NCBI RefSeq assembly: GCF_964204645.1
Contig: NC_134027.1
Coordinates: forward strand, 26,462,485 to 26,526,484
Direction: 5' to 3'
From: Tubulanus polymorphus
Taxonomy: Eukaryota; Nemertea; Palaeonemertea; Tubulaniformes; Tubulanidae
Length of the DNA stretch: 64,000 nucleotides
Shown one piece after another: positions 13,301-24,948 of the stretch (positions are counted from its first letter, which is position 1; each line of letters begins with the position of its first letter). The translations under genes and the position numbers were made by a program. The notes below the pieces were generated by a model that saw only the letters and a program-made list of their open reading frames with translations, was not told the origin of the DNA and made no database searches.

Positions 13301-16300
13301 TTCGGTTTGGTTCTGAAAATAAACGCACGAATTCGCGGTATTATACAACAACAATAGCGTCAGTTACCGGTATTTGAATATTCACAGATATTTAGATCCG
13401 ATTACGTGTGAACGTACGTCAGCTTTTATGTCTTACCTTTGCATAAACTTGCAGTTGACTTTCTAACACCTCTAACCGTGACAAGAGCCGATCTTCATCT
13501 ATTAAAGCCTACAATTACAGAGATGATAGCTTCGATAATCATAGGGGGAGGTGACTGAATGAACTGGAATCCTGACCGAACTAAGGCACTTCCAGAACTG
13601 TGGAACTGGATCCAGAACAGAACTGTGGAACCGTGTCCTGAACTGTAGCACTAGTATCCAGACTAATTTAATTCATGCAATCTAGGTCCAGAACTGTGGA
13701 ACCGAGTTCAGAACTGTGGAACTGGATCCAGAACTGTGGAACTGAGTCCAGAACTGTGGAACTGGTATCCAGACTATATCAATTCATGTAATCCAGGTCC
13801 AGAACTGGATCCAGAACTGCGGAACTGAGTCCAGAACTTGTGGCACTAGTACCCAGACAAAATCAATTCATGCAATCCTGGGATCCAGAACTGTGGAACT
13901 GGATTGAGATGATAATTGCTGTTTTTAATCTATTACCTGCCAACCTGTCTCCGACGCTTCCTGAGTATTTTGAACAAGGCGTTGTAACATTGCTAATTTA
14001 CTTTCTAACATTTGTTCCCTGTGTAGGGCCTCCTAAAAATCAAAACGTAACAGCTATCAATAAACTGATCGTCGCATCTTTTAGATACACAAAGCAAACA
14101 AAAATTTTTTTCAAAAATTCATGGTGAATGGAGAAACAGAAGAGATGTGTGTACATACAACACATAAGAGGGTTACGGGGGTGTCGCTGGGATCATGTTA
14201 GTAGCAGCTATGTCAATGATTATCTCATTTCATGTAATACTATCGGCAATATTGCGCAGTAAATCTAAATTCAATATACCGCAACGTTGCGCTAACTCAA
14301 GACATCATCTCAAGTTCAATGTAATCAAAGATTCCAATATTTGTAATATTATCATCGTAAGAGAAATGGGAATATTTGAGTTGTACAGTAACGACTGCGT
14401 GAATACAGCACCACTAATCATCATACGGTTTACAGCAATTTCAGATTATAGGCTACGGTTATTCGTATGGAAGTCTCACCTGTAGATATTGAGCTAACTG
14501 GTAAAGTTCCTGAGAATATGCCCCTATACTTGGACCCGTGCCCGAAAATGTCCCGTTCTGAAAGCTGAAATTAAAACCAACAGATATTCTTCGTTATAAT
14601 CCGCTCTAACTGCTTACATGAAATAATTATGTAATTCTTCAGTTTAGGGAATCCTAAATTACCACATATTTCCACAATATTCCCTGACCCTCGACCAAAA
14701 ATCCCCTGATTCATCCATAAGAGTCATGTGGTTCTTGTACCACTCATTACCAACAAGAACAACCAGACCCCAAATATTCAAATTCCCTGATTTTCCCCGA
14801 CCTGTAGGATGATTGTTAATATAAGAATATCTACCTAGGTTTAGCTTCTCTGCCATCAGGGTGGAACAATGTTATCGAAGCTATTATACAACCATGAGTT
14901 ACTGAAAATATAAAATTGAACAACTATTAAAATATCCATCAATTACAGCAGCAGCAGCAGCAGCAGCCAGTAACCAGCCCAAATCCCAGCAGCAGCCAGT
15001 AACCCACCCAAATCCCAGCAGCAGCCAGTAACCCACCCAAATCCCAGCAGCAGCCAGTAACCCACCCAAATCCCAGCAGCAGCCAGTAACCCACCCAAAT
15101 CCCAGCAGCAGCCAGTAACCCACCCAAATCCCAGCAGCAGCCAGTAACCCACCCAAATCCCAGCAGCAGCCAGTAACCCACCCAAATCCTGCGTCTACAA
15201 CAGCATCAGCCAGTTACCCGCCCAAATCCCAGCATCAGCCAGTAACCCACCCAAATCCCAGCAACAGCCAGTAACACGCCCAAATCCTGCGTCTACAACA
15301 GCAGCCAGTTACCCGCCCAAATCCCAGCATCAGCCAGTAACTGCCCAAATCCTGCATCTACAACAGCAGCCAGTAACTGCCCAAATCCCAGCATCAGCCA
15401 GTAACTGCCCAAATCCCAGCATCAGCCAGTAACCCGCCCAAATCCCAGCATCAGCCAGTAACCCGCCCAAATCCTGCATCTACAACAGCATCAGCCAGTA
15501 ACCCACCCAAATCCTGCGTCTACAACAGCATCAGCCAGTAACCCGCCCAAATCCCAGCAACAGCCAGAAACCGGCCCAAATCCTGCAGCTACAACAGCAG
15601 CCAGTTACCCGCCCAAATCCCAGCATCAGCCAGTAACCCACCCAAATCCCAGCAACAGCCAGTAACCCCCCCAAATCCTGCATTCATTATCGTACGAATC
15701 ATCCATCATAATCAATGATAAAACCTCAAACTCAAATCCTGTGAAGAGGAGATTAAACATGATTTGTGACCAGGTTTTCATCAGTTCTTCGTCCGTTACA
15801 TACAGCGTGTTACTTTCTTTTATACTTAATAAACAGAAAGTGTTAATCTGAGCAGGTGATCCATTAAAAAAACCAGAGAAACAACTAACGAAAAACTTAC
15901 ATCTTACTGATAATGCGAATCTGACCGAGTGAGAGAGTGAGAGAGAGAGTGAGAGAGAGATTAAGAGTTGATCGAGATCTGTGGCTACGAAAGTGGTTTA
16001 ACTTATAGTATAAAATAACACGATAAAACAGTGATTCATTGATCACCTGTGAACACCTGTACCTCTATGGTACCGATACCGGGTGAGCTTGAGCTGCCGT
16101 GAGTAAACATTCAACAGCGATTTTTATAGCCCTATTCAGATATTTTTAACATCGAGAATATCTCGCAGGCAACTGAGCTAATGTTTAACGAATGCAGCGC
16201 GAATGAACAACTCAAACTGGAAAAACACAGAACTTCCTCTTTAGAAACCCAATGATGAATCAGTTATAACAGAACTATATTATAGAACGATATCCACACT

Positions 16301-19300
16301 CAAACGTGGTGAACGGATAATAAGATAAAATCCCACTATCTACAGATTAAAAGAATTAAAAATCAGAATTTATTTATTCAATCTAAAATATATAGAATAC
16401 ACGACCTTTCGATCTCACCCTAGAGATCATTGTCAGGTGTGACGATGATCTCTAGGGTGATGATGATGATCACACCTGACGATGATTTCTAGGGTGAGAT
16501 CGAAACGTCGTGTCTTTTATATATTTTAGATTGAATAAATAAATTCTGATTTTTAATTCTTTTAATCTGTAAATAGTGGGATTTTATCTTATTGTAACAG
16601 CCATGTTCGCATGCGCTGGGTCAAACTGGCCCGCATCAGACCTACGCCTAATTTGACCTGCGCTTAATTAGAGAATGCGTTCACAGATAAATCATTCACT
16701 CATTACTAAAACTACGCTGAGGTGAATCACTCCCAGAACTAGTTAGCATTGACATGGGATCATTTGACCGAGGCTAAAATTTGGCACTGGTCGGACTTTT
16801 TGGTCCTAAGGCGACCGATTTGGCACCAGCGTGTGAACAGTTGGTCCAGAGAGGTTAACCCTTTCAGCGCTGACTAGCATTAACTAGTACCCTATAGTGC
16901 TAGAGATAATTTGAAAATTTTAAAAAAATTCCACCCTAGTGTGTTGAATAACGAGAATACCACTATAGTGCGTCTACACCGCGGCGCGGTGTATCGGTAT
17001 TTCACTATGTTTGACAGGTGCTGCCATTTTTCAAGAGAGATAATTACTAATTACTAATTACATCAATACATCGCAGTGCGGTGTACTAGCGAAATCCATC
17101 ACTGATTTATGCACTGAATGGGTTAAACAGGCACAGGTTCGTATATAATTACTAATTACTAATTACATCAATACATCGCAGTGCGGTGTACTAGCGAAAT
17201 CCATCACTGATTTATGCACTGAAAGGGTTAAACAGGCACAGATTCGTGTGATTGCGTTATCCATTGACTAATAGTACAGCTGAGGACGAGGGAGGATGAA
17301 TCAGTTCATATAAAACCAGGAAAAGGAAATCAAATAATCGTCTGACGCAATTGACCTGATAATAAACAGCAGACAGTGTAGATAGAGGTTCCTGATTATA
17401 ATATGAAAATATTTCATATAATACGATTAACTATTTAATCAAAAACGAAGCTGAACCCGAATGATACAAATCAGATACAGTTTCTGCGATAGTCGAGTAC
17501 TGAGCGGTGGTGGATAAGAAAAGAAGATGAAGATGAAAGATTGCAGCGTATCCCTGCTTCATCCACTTACAGCTACATGAAGATGTACGAGGAGTTATTA
17601 CGATATTCCCAGGGGTGAGGAACAGCAGATGATCTGAGTCGATCGGAGGATTTTCACATATTTCGCGTTCACACAAGAGAACTATTCAAAGATTTAACGA
17701 ATCAAACCGCCACCGATCAAAACCCACGCTCAACGTCTGAACTTTCGATCTAATAAAAAATTATTCATAAATCCTATAAATTCATAAATAAAAGGATGAT
17801 CATCATAAAGTATTTGGTCATAGGCCAGTTGATAAAAAGTTGTTTAGAGTTAACCGGTGGATAGTTGACATAGTGACAATTGAAAGTCCATCGTTACTAC
17901 GGTATTTATCCGCCGGTTTATATCTTTAACCAACTTTTCAGCAACCGCAGTCCCTGTTCGGTACAGTAACACGAGCAGAACCGTGTCTATACTGGCAGAA
18001 AATCATTTTCCCGAGTGCTGACTACCTTTAACAACGGTTTGTAATATATGAACCATTTACCCACTACAGTCACAATACACGCAGTTCAGTAAACCACGTT
18101 ATAATAAATATGTAAAACCATCAATTTCAATACTCGAAACTAGAACTTTTAAAAAATAGATTCTATACATTTTATAGTTAAATGTATGTAAATTGACTGA
18201 AATCTGATTTGCCACTTAACGACACTTCAACACTCAGGCAACGAATTGCGAGTACTTAAATATCTAAAAGGTGCTTCACAATATCCTTTTCTTTACGGAG
18301 AAAACGGCAGTTAAAATTGTAGGCTTAGAAACTTAGCACGCACCAATTCAATACCTACAAAATTACAGTTATTATGTAGGTATTTTGAGGGTCAAGGGTT
18401 AAAACTCAGAATTTGAGGGATTTCGCACCCTCACAAATGGATTTTGGAATTCGAGGGGTTTTTGAGGGATTTGAGGGGCTGGAGGAACCATGTTATAGGC
18501 CTATGTATAATTTACTGAATTGTTTTTAGACCAGGTCAGGGTTTTAACTCTTATCTAATAATCATAAGATTATAAACCTTACGAGCTTCATCTACGCGAA
18601 AACATGAAAAAAACTTCAACAACTTTTTAATCAACTCCTGCTAAAAATGAACAGAAATTCCTGCTAACTGACCATATCATGAAGGTATATTTCTGCGTGA
18701 CCTAGCTAACTGTATCAACTCAATAAACATCTGTATTACCGGTAGATCTGTGTTAATGCCGCTATTTATGCATTACATGTTTTCAAGGCTAAGTTTTATC
18801 AGGTGGCAAAAAAATGTCCGCCATTAACACAGCTCAATAAATAAACTAATTTCAAACCGCATTTCTTCAACCGCAATAATCAAAACAGAAGTATTCCCGA
18901 ACTTTTCACGTTTCGACTAATAGTCATAATGACTATTAGGATATAATCGAAATGTCAAATACAATATCAGTCCAGACTGAATCTGATATCTCTAAATGTC
19001 GTAGTTCTTATGAAAGGTGATAATAATTTGACATTAGAAATATATGTTAAATTGAAAATAGACTAGAAATTATTCGGATTTTGAGGGTATCTTTGGAAGT
19101 AGGCTAGTCAAGTTCTTAAAAGGAGTAGATACTACTCTCAAATAGTAGTTGCAGTCAGGTCTGCAATATCAGTTCAAGGAAACTTTTCGGTTTGACTTTT
19201 CCTCGGTATTGTGGGATTTAATAAATCACGGACTCCTAAACCCAGTTCCACAGTTGTGAGTAAGAGTTAACTGCGTTAAAGTTAGTTCATTTTCAATGAG

Positions 19301-20816
19301 TTAACTCAGAGTCAAATCTTAACTCGGAACTGTGGAACTGGACCCTAGTGTTTCATCAATATTATAGGCCTCTAATCAACCTGCATCGTGGCTCGCACAC
19401 GGCCACATTCATTCTCCTCTATTTAAAGTGATCTACCTTGAACAATCAGTACAGGACCGTTCTGATTTCACCCCTAGACTAATATAAGTGATTCTGTACT
19501 TCGATTTCAAAAAAAAAAATTCTGTTAACTCGACCGCCGATCACACAACTATATTTGTACTTCGATTTCCGATTTCAAAATCAAACCCCGTTTCGCTCCC
19601 GGCAGGTGTGGTGGGTCTGTATGGGACACTCAATCAAAAAATCAAACGAAATTTACCAGCCAAATAAATAACAGGGAAAATCCCTATTTCATGATCAAAA
19701 ACAAAAATATAAGTGATTCTTACCTCGTCTGGAGTTTTCCATCACATCGACACCGAATTGTATAATATCTCCGGAATAGATTTCTCGAGGCGTACTCTCC
19801 TCACATCCCTTACTCAGTCGGAGATTGTTTATAAATGTACCATTGCTGCTCTTCGTATCTTGAAGGTAAAACTGGAAATTACAGAAAAAAAAACAGATTG
19901 ATATAAAACTGATTGTTGAAGCAGCAGCAGCAGCAGCAGCAGCAAGAATCAGCGATGAAAACGGCCCATATTGAAAAAGTCGGAAAATATTTTCAAAAAA
20001 AAGAATTTTTTGGGAAAACAAAAATCAGTAACTTTTAGCCAAGAAACCTACTTCCTTTTGGTCAAAATATTAATAGTTTCGGGACTGAATTAGAGCCGCT
20101 TTTTGAATGAGACGCCATATTGGTTTCTCTGACTCCACAGTTGTGCTAACAACTGCCGAAAACCGTCTTAAGGAGCACTCCTAACTACGGAGTGCTACGA
20201 TGTGATGCCCGCGATTCAGGTGATTAAAGCGATTGAGGTGATTTACACTGTTCTCAGGAATAAAGAAAATGTTAGAAAAGGTCGGAAATCCGTCTATGGT
20301 CGGAAGATTTTCATCCCTGCGTTCTATTAAATTTGCACAATCCTGTAGAGAGAATCCCACAATGATGATAAAAAGTCCGAAAAAGAAACTTCGAGACTTT
20401 TAGATAGTAGTTTATTTCAACGTTTCGACTTTATCCTAATAGTCATCTTCAGGAATAATGAATCTTATTCCTGAAGATGACTATTAGGATATAGTTGAAA
20501 CATTGAAATAAACTACTATCTAAAAGTTACATTTTTGGACTTTTTCGTTATAATTGTGGGATTCTCTCTACAATTACTGACACTGATTCATGATTTTCAA
20601 GTTTGATGCGGAGAACGCTAGACTTACCGTCCCATTTTCATACCAGATCAACGCGTGATTCCTCGACAGGACTTTACAGTCGAATATCGCGTTATTAGCG
20701 GCGGGTCGAGCTCTCGCGACCGATCGTCCCACTTTAACCGGTTCGTGCAATAAAACATGTCGTTCTTTAAACGGGTGCGAGTTCGGCCGACATGTAAATA
20801 TGGCCAGCGCTGCCAT
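1258..20816 (-). CDS. SLMAP: Sarcolemmal membrane-associated protein (SLMAP), FHA coiled-coil tail-anchored protein
   Basis: Scaffold of the STRIPAK phosphatase/kinase complex in vertebrates, which acts on Hippo signalling and sits on ER, nuclear envelope and centrosome membranes. Coding exons in transcript order: 20816-20628, 19871-19724, 14901-14835, 14564-14480, 14032-13937, 13508-13437, 13312-13235, 11175-11113, 10976-10839, 10509-10341, 10185-10048, 9754-9713, 9558-9496, 9266-9204, 7895-7830, 6942-6880, 6653-6480, 6391-6329, 6204-6190, 5562-5395, 4833-4771, 4510-4448, 3848-3786, 3704-3615, 3509-3437, 2462-2303, 2115-1981, 1362-1258. They sum to 2712 nt (903 residues) with phase kept at every junction. 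Landmarks shared with vertebrate [65 protein letters not shown]. The start is 20816; an in-frame ATG at 20834 is possible. The 15-nt exon 6204-6190 is the least certain. Slightly longer than human SLMAP (about 830 residues). Confidence 0.95.
1453..1569. repeat. Fold-back repeat in the last SLMAP intron
   Basis: Two inverted arms, starting with TTTGAGTAAAAGGTTTATA and ending with the reverse complement, meet around 1510. No open frame. Confidence 0.7.
1935..1970. repeat. (AATG)n microsatellite
   Basis: About nine perfect tetranucleotide units directly downstream of the donor of the SLMAP exon at 1981-2115. Confidence 0.95.
3114..3253. repeat. Fold-back repeat, GGGGCC(A/G)GTT family
   Basis: Begins GGGGCCGGTTCCACAG and ends TGCAACTGGCCCC, with inner CTTAAGACCAGTCT repeats. 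A closely related copy lies at 12979-13119. Non-coding, in an SLMAP intron. Confidence 0.75.
4049..4229. repeat. Direct tandem duplication of about 83 bp
   Basis: Copies at 4049-4131 and 4147-4229 differ at only a few positions and share the CAGTCAATACATAAATCGC block. Just beyond, 4233-4345 resembles the inverted-repeat arms at 37721 and 38218 (GCAGGGATT, AACCTGAT, AAACCCTG). Confidence 0.8.
5773..5897. mobile_element. MITE-like element with AATCCCACAAT termini
   Basis: Inverted ends CGAAATCCCACAAT and ATTGTGGGATTTCG enclose a short AT-rich core. Same terminal family as 20344-20572. No coding capacity. Confidence 0.6.
8010..8500. repeat. Tandem repeat array (TTTAACTCAGAGATA)n
   Basis: More than twenty imperfect units of about 18-22 bp, variants of GATAACTGTTTAACTCAGA, in the SLMAP intron between exons 9204-9266 and 7830-7895. 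Units drift in sequence and have no unique spacers, so it is not a CRISPR array. Confidence 0.9.
12660..13121. repeat. Cluster of fold-back repeats, GGGGCC(A/G)GTT family
   Basis: Repeated short blocks such as GACTGGTCT, TTAGATTGGCTATAGAAC and GGGGCCGGTTGCACAG. The best defined unit is 12979-13119, with inverted ends. Lies in the long SLMAP intron between exons 13235-13312 and 11113-11175. Confidence 0.75.
13570..13905. repeat. Tandem repeat (CCAGAACTGTGGAACTGG)n
   Basis: About fifteen imperfect copies of an 18-22 bp unit with GGATCCAGAACTGTGGAAC variants, next to the SLMAP exon 13937-14032. The unit matches the arm ends of the AACTGTGGAACTGG fold-back family seen at 19239 and 30691, so it may have amplified from such an arm. 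Confidence 0.85.
14945..15690. repeat. Minisatellite, unit about 29 bp (CAGCAGCCAGTAACCCACCC)
   Basis: Some 24 units. Units at 14990-15185 are nearly identical; later ones vary and alternate with CCTGCGTCTACAACAGCA blocks. It sits in SLMAP intron 2, about 45 bp upstream of exon 14835-14901. Because the unit of the perfect part is about 29 bp and lacks stops, it creates open frames in several frames; these are not genes. Confidence 0.95.
16322..16590. mobile_element. Palindromic MITE-like element with AAGATAAAATCCCACTAT termini
   Basis: Near-perfect inverted arms beginning AAGATAAAATCCCACTAT and ending with its complement. The core carries TCACCCTAGAGATCAT and GAAACGTCGTGT. The core is shared with the palindrome at 53689-53841. 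Lies in SLMAP intron 2 and has no ORF. Confidence 0.8.
17045..17246. repeat. Direct duplication of about 95 bp
   Basis: Two copies, near 17045-17137 and 17150-17240, share GCAGTGCGGTGTACTAGCG and GGTTAAACAGGCACAG with almost no difference, so the duplication looks recent. No coding content. Confidence 0.85.
19239..19347. repeat. Fold-back repeat, CCAGTTCCACAGTTGTGAG family
   Basis: Inverted arms (CCCAGTTCCACAGTTGTGAG and GGAACTGTGGAACTGG) with GAGTTAACTC-type internal palindromes. Related copies are at 30691-30801, 39700-39905 and, partially, near 48980-49400 and 51940-52040. Confidence 0.8.
19724..20816 (-). other. FHA domain exons of SLMAP
   Basis: Exons 1 and 2 (20816-20628 and 19871-19724), finished by 14901-14835, encode the forkhead-associated domain that binds phosphothreonine. 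The usual FHA landmarks are present: GRS at residues 30-32, SRNH at 51-54 and SSNGTFIN at about 71-78. This is the strongest part of the SLMAP assignment. Confidence 0.95.
20344..20572. mobile_element. Palindromic MITE-like element, TGTAGAGAGAATCCCACAAT termini
   Basis: Long inverted arms pivot near 20460, where GAAGATGACTATTAGGATAT appears in both orientations. Half-copies of the arm appear near 5235-5330, 24550-24600, 18905-18960 and 62928-63147. It sits in SLMAP intron 1. Confidence 0.85.
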
Positions 20817-21084
20817 AGTGTCGACTGGCACCATCCAGTAGTACGATACCGATAGGCAATTAACGTATTCGCGGGCACCTGTCAATCAACCAACTGTCAA
20901 TCAAACTACCGTCAATCGATCATTATTTCTCTCATTTTTATCGACGTAATAAAATCCGGTTCTACAAAACGCGTAACAATCCTGAAATAGAAGAAACGCA
21001 AGAATAATTTAATCATTCAATCAGTGTGACCTACTCACAAATCTTACACATATAACGCTTATAATTGTATAACTGACTCCACCC

Positions 21085-21400
21085 GGTCCCGGAAGTGGTT
21101 GTATCGACAGTGATCTAGACTCTCTACAATCCTAGCGCTCGCCGATGCTGATACGTGTCCTCGGGCAAGACACTTATCCTCATTGCCTCTCTCCTCCCAG
21201 TAAATGGATACCTGGCCTGATAGATGACTCCCGAGCGCTTGTTAGCAGCTCGGTGTTACTTCTCCCCAGGGAGAGATGACTGATACATGTTAGAGTATAA
21301 AATTGGTCGTGGTAATAATACCGAAAAATGTAAAAGCGCTCTGAGCAGCCTTGCTGGATTTAGCGCAATATAGGCCTAAGACACATATTATTATTATTAT
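21085..21400 (+). repeat. SINE-like element with ATT tail
   Basis: Contains CTCGGGCAAGACACTTATCC, then a 3' part AAAGCGCTCTGAGCAGCC and GCTGGATTTAGCGCAATATA, and ends in a short (ATT)n tract. These blocks recall SINE tails from other invertebrates as I remember them; not verified by search. Confidence 0.5.
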
Positions 21401-22616
21401 TAATTTCAAACTGCTTCTTACTTAGAAATTGCGATTAAAATACATTCTAATCAGACTGGTAATTTTATTATCAAGGTTCTTAATGAAATGCTCAGCAGCT
21501 CTGAGACTGAGGATGTCTCTTACATCCTTACCCCCTCCTACCAGCAGGGGTTCCGGAGAGTTGAGCAGAACCCTGCATATTCCCAGCCCCACCCTACACC
21601 AATAAATGATGCATAAATCACTGCTTCTTAAAAAGTCAATCCGAGGCAAAAATGAATATACTTTTTTTAGTAGCCAGCTTTTAAGATTAAAAAATCATAG
21701 CCTATTTATTTTGTTTGATGGTTATGCAGTCGTTCATACATCATGTGACATGTAGGCATCGAGCCAAGAGAGAGGACACAAATACGCTAATGTCTGAATC
21801 AAAGTCTATTGAATATAGATGTGTGAATCCACAGAAATGGTATTGAACTGTCACTTTTTTCCAGTTTGAGTTTTGCTGTAATTTATCAGTAGTATTTTTA
21901 GGCCTATTTTTACCGGTTTTAGACGAAATAAACAACATCAACGAATACTCAAAAACATCATAAATTATAAGCGTTAAACAGATCAAGCACCGGTTCAAAG
22001 ATACATCATTCAAATAATAACTAACGAGTAATTACTCAATTCGAGGAACACTGATTGTAAACCGTATCGAGTTTGTGGTCAGCCATGTTGAATAGTTCGC
22101 AATCGATAAAAATGCTAATATTGAGCCAGAAACGACGATTATGTGTTATGGATATATAACATTTACTGGATTCAAAAATTACTAGTAAAATTAAGATTTA
22201 TGATTATTCACATAGAATCTTCAGATAGTTTTGCTAATTAAGTTTTTATTCAGTAATTCGACGTTTCGATATAAAATAGCATAAAACGAGGACTAACAGA
22301 TTTGGACGCATGGATCGGACATAGTTGCAATTATACACCAGTTTGCGGTGTCGGAAAACTGTCGACTATGAGTATATATTCACTGGTGGCAATTTGATCA
22401 AGCCGAGACAATTTGTTGAAATCAAGAAATACAGGTCATTGTAAAATCTTAAGGTAGCTTTCATTTCTTGGTTTTCTGACAGCGAAATTCCTAATCGGTG
22501 CCTGTTAAATCAGGCCGCCCCCGTTTACTCTACCGAACGGAAAAAAGTACATCTGTGTCAATAGGTCACCTTATGCACTGTGTAATATGTAAGCCAGTAG
22601 ATGACTATCCGTCAAA
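21401..22616. other. Intergenic; upstream of methyltransferase copy 1 and SLMAP
   Basis: No supported exon. It separates the divergent SLMAP (minus) and methyltransferase copy 1 (plus) genes, so the promoters of both may lie between 20830 and 22616. No clear TATA box was picked for either. Confidence 0.4.
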
Positions 22617-23731
22617 ATGAACCCAAACGCTGAATTTTACTCAAGTAATAACGATTTTCAACAAACTGTTGCTTCAAATACTTTATCATCGATAGAATTT
22701 CAGCAGAATAGTTACAGGAATGTATTGGATATAGGCTGCGGTAGTGGAGAGGTCACTAATATATTACTGAATCATATCAACAATGTTGAAAATCTTATTG
22801 CTTTTGATAAGGTAACAATGCATTTGAAATTTGCAGAGTCGCTGTAAATTGAGATATTAATATAAAACAGACGTTAAAAGTCTTTGAATCTACATGTTAT
22901 AATATTATTTCAGTATGAATCAATGGTTGAATTCGCTCGGGCAAAAAATCCGAATCCTAAAATTGAATATCTAGTCGCAGATGTGACCAAACCCGACTCA
23001 TTCAGACCGGAATGGCGGCAGAAGTTTGATTTGATAACATCATTTTTTGTCCTACACTGGACTCCGAATCAGTACTCGAATTTAGAAAATTTAAGATCTC
23101 TACTTTCCCCTAATGGTGAAGTCATCATTACAATTCCATTTCCCCGAGAGGCATTTCTACGTCTAATTGAAGTGGAAGATTTGGCCAAGTGGTCTCCTTA
23201 CTTTCAGGTAAGAAATTAAAGATTCGTGAGTCTGAGTTTCGAAGCAGATGAGATTTTTAGAATTGGTTTCGGTTATAAAGAATGGGGGTCTTATTTCAAA
23301 TGATTTACATCCGAGTTGATGGACAATCTGAGTTGGGAAGAATTCAGTGAATGGAGATTCCCTGATGTAGTTACCGGATATCGACGAATGGCTGAATCAT
23401 TAGGGTTTACTGTTAAGCGATGTACTGTCAGTTTGACTGATTATGTCTTCCCTGATCCTCAATCTGCTAAAGGTGAAAACCTGATTATAATTCGAATCGA
23501 CCCTCATTCATTGAACAGTATAATTGTTATAAATGTGGTATTCATTGATTTTCAGGAATGATAAGCTCGATTTTGCCACATTCGCAACGAATTCCAGATT
23601 CTAAATTACAAGAATTTATGGATGATGTTCTTGCAATGTATTTAGAACGTTGTCCGATGGATGAAAATGGAAAAATACATTTAATGGAGGACACACTAGT
23701 TGTGCATCTTGAAAATAAGCAGAAACAGTAA
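22617..23731 (+). CDS. JHAMT-like SAM-dependent methyltransferase, copy 1 (exon 3 acceptor altered)
   Basis: Class I methyltransferase resembling insect juvenile hormone acid O-methyltransferase, which methylates a small carboxylic acid; the substrate here is unknown. Exons 22617-22811, 22914-23207, 23316-23472 and 23556-23731 give 273 residues. Motif I, LDIGCGSGE, is near residue 38; FVLHWTPNQ follows strand 4; YRRMAESLGF and a C-terminal FMDD segment match the family. The other five copies begin exon 3 right after an AG with GGA TTT ACA. Here the same place reads AAA TGA TTT ACA: the AG is gone and the first codon reads as a stop. An AG at 23314-23315 is in phase and would drop about five residues. 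This is the only copy on plus. A polyadenylation signal follows at 23781. Confidence 0.85.
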
Positions 23732-23780
23732 AACAATCTAAACAAAACAATTGTTACATCATGGAATTCAATAGATATCA

Positions 23781-23786
23781 AATAAA
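23781..23786 (+). terminator. Polyadenylation signal AATAAA of methyltransferase copy 1
   Basis: Canonical hexamer 50 bases after the stop codon. Confidence 0.6.
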
Positions 23787-24948
23787 AGCTAAATTCAGCT
23801 GAATTATGTTTAGTTTATTTTATTCATTGTATGCATTACGGATTAAAAGACGGTTGTTTCCGACGCTCTCAAGGATCCGGAGTTTTTTCGCATTGTTCTA
23901 TGACGAACCTTCAGCTACGCACAACATGTATGTAACGCGCTCACACTATCGCTAGTTAGTCCGTTAGTCCGTTCTTATTTGGCCCGTACCTGAAAACGAA
24001 CCAAACGAGACCTGGGCCTTCACGCGTTTTTAAATCGTAGGTTATCACCAGCTATGTACATGTAGATTCATCACTATGATTAGGGAAAGTTCATATTCGT
24101 GAACAGAGAAATGATTCATAATCAGATTTAGAACTGACCAGGATATGGTCAGACTAAATTTGGTGGCCCGAAATGTAACGAACTAGAAAGGACTTTTTGC
24201 AAGTATTATCGCTTGTTCCGTTCTAAGTACTATCGTCCTCGAAGATAATTCCGACTGTGGCATGTGAATGGTAAATTTTCACGGACCATAAAGGATTATA
24301 TGGTGGATTCAATCACGCAAATCACCGGTCAACTTCCGTTCTATTTACACAATCACAACCTACACTGATGAAATCGGCTGGATTTTTATTCGCTGTGAAA
24401 TGGTATCGTATACACTTAAACAATTCTATATCTTAATATACTGATGAAACACGCCGAGTCCGGTTGTTGTAAAAATAGTATAAGATAGTCCCACATTCAG
24501 AAAAGACAAACGAGTCCGACCAAGGTCTCCGATTAGTAAACGATTCATTTTTCGACTCTATCAGAATAGTCATCTTCAAGGATACCGAACTTCAGGATTT
24601 CCATAGATTACACGATGACACCTTCATTCTCAGAGATTATTCGGCCCAGAAGGGGGAGGGGCGGTATCCTGTATTTCATGAATGTTGAATATTAATTACT
24701 GTTTCTCTGTAAATGAGATTTAGATAAATCTCCAAACTCAGAATATGAATCTTGAGATATCATCAATTGCGGGATTTTCAGTACACTGAGAATGCATCAG
24801 TTTATTTCAAGATGATCATCAATCTCATTAGCAATTTCCTGTTTCTCAATATCTCGGTCAATATGGAAAAGTGATTAATCATTGTTTCCAAAACGGAATT
24901 TTTAACTTCTGCCTAACAGGACGATTTTCTTCATTTTTCAGACCCAAA
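23787..24948. other. Intergenic and 5' region of the 692-residue membrane protein gene
   Basis: No supported exon. 24480-24800 holds pieces of the AATCCCACAAT MITE family (GACTCTATCAGAATAGTCATC, TTGCGGGATTTTCAG). A strong 3' splice acceptor (tttttcag, ending 24941) lies eight bases before the ATG at 24949, so a non-coding 5' exon probably lies upstream. Confidence 0.45.

Noticed and set aside
13840-14127. Plus-strand 95-codon open frame
   Set aside because: Overlaps tandem repeats and is antisense to the SLMAP exon 13937-14032.
14899-15185. Three overlapping minus-strand open frames rich in [11 protein letters not shown] repeats
   Set aside because: They are readings of the 29-bp minisatellite in different frames; no start context or family, and they lie in an SLMAP intron.
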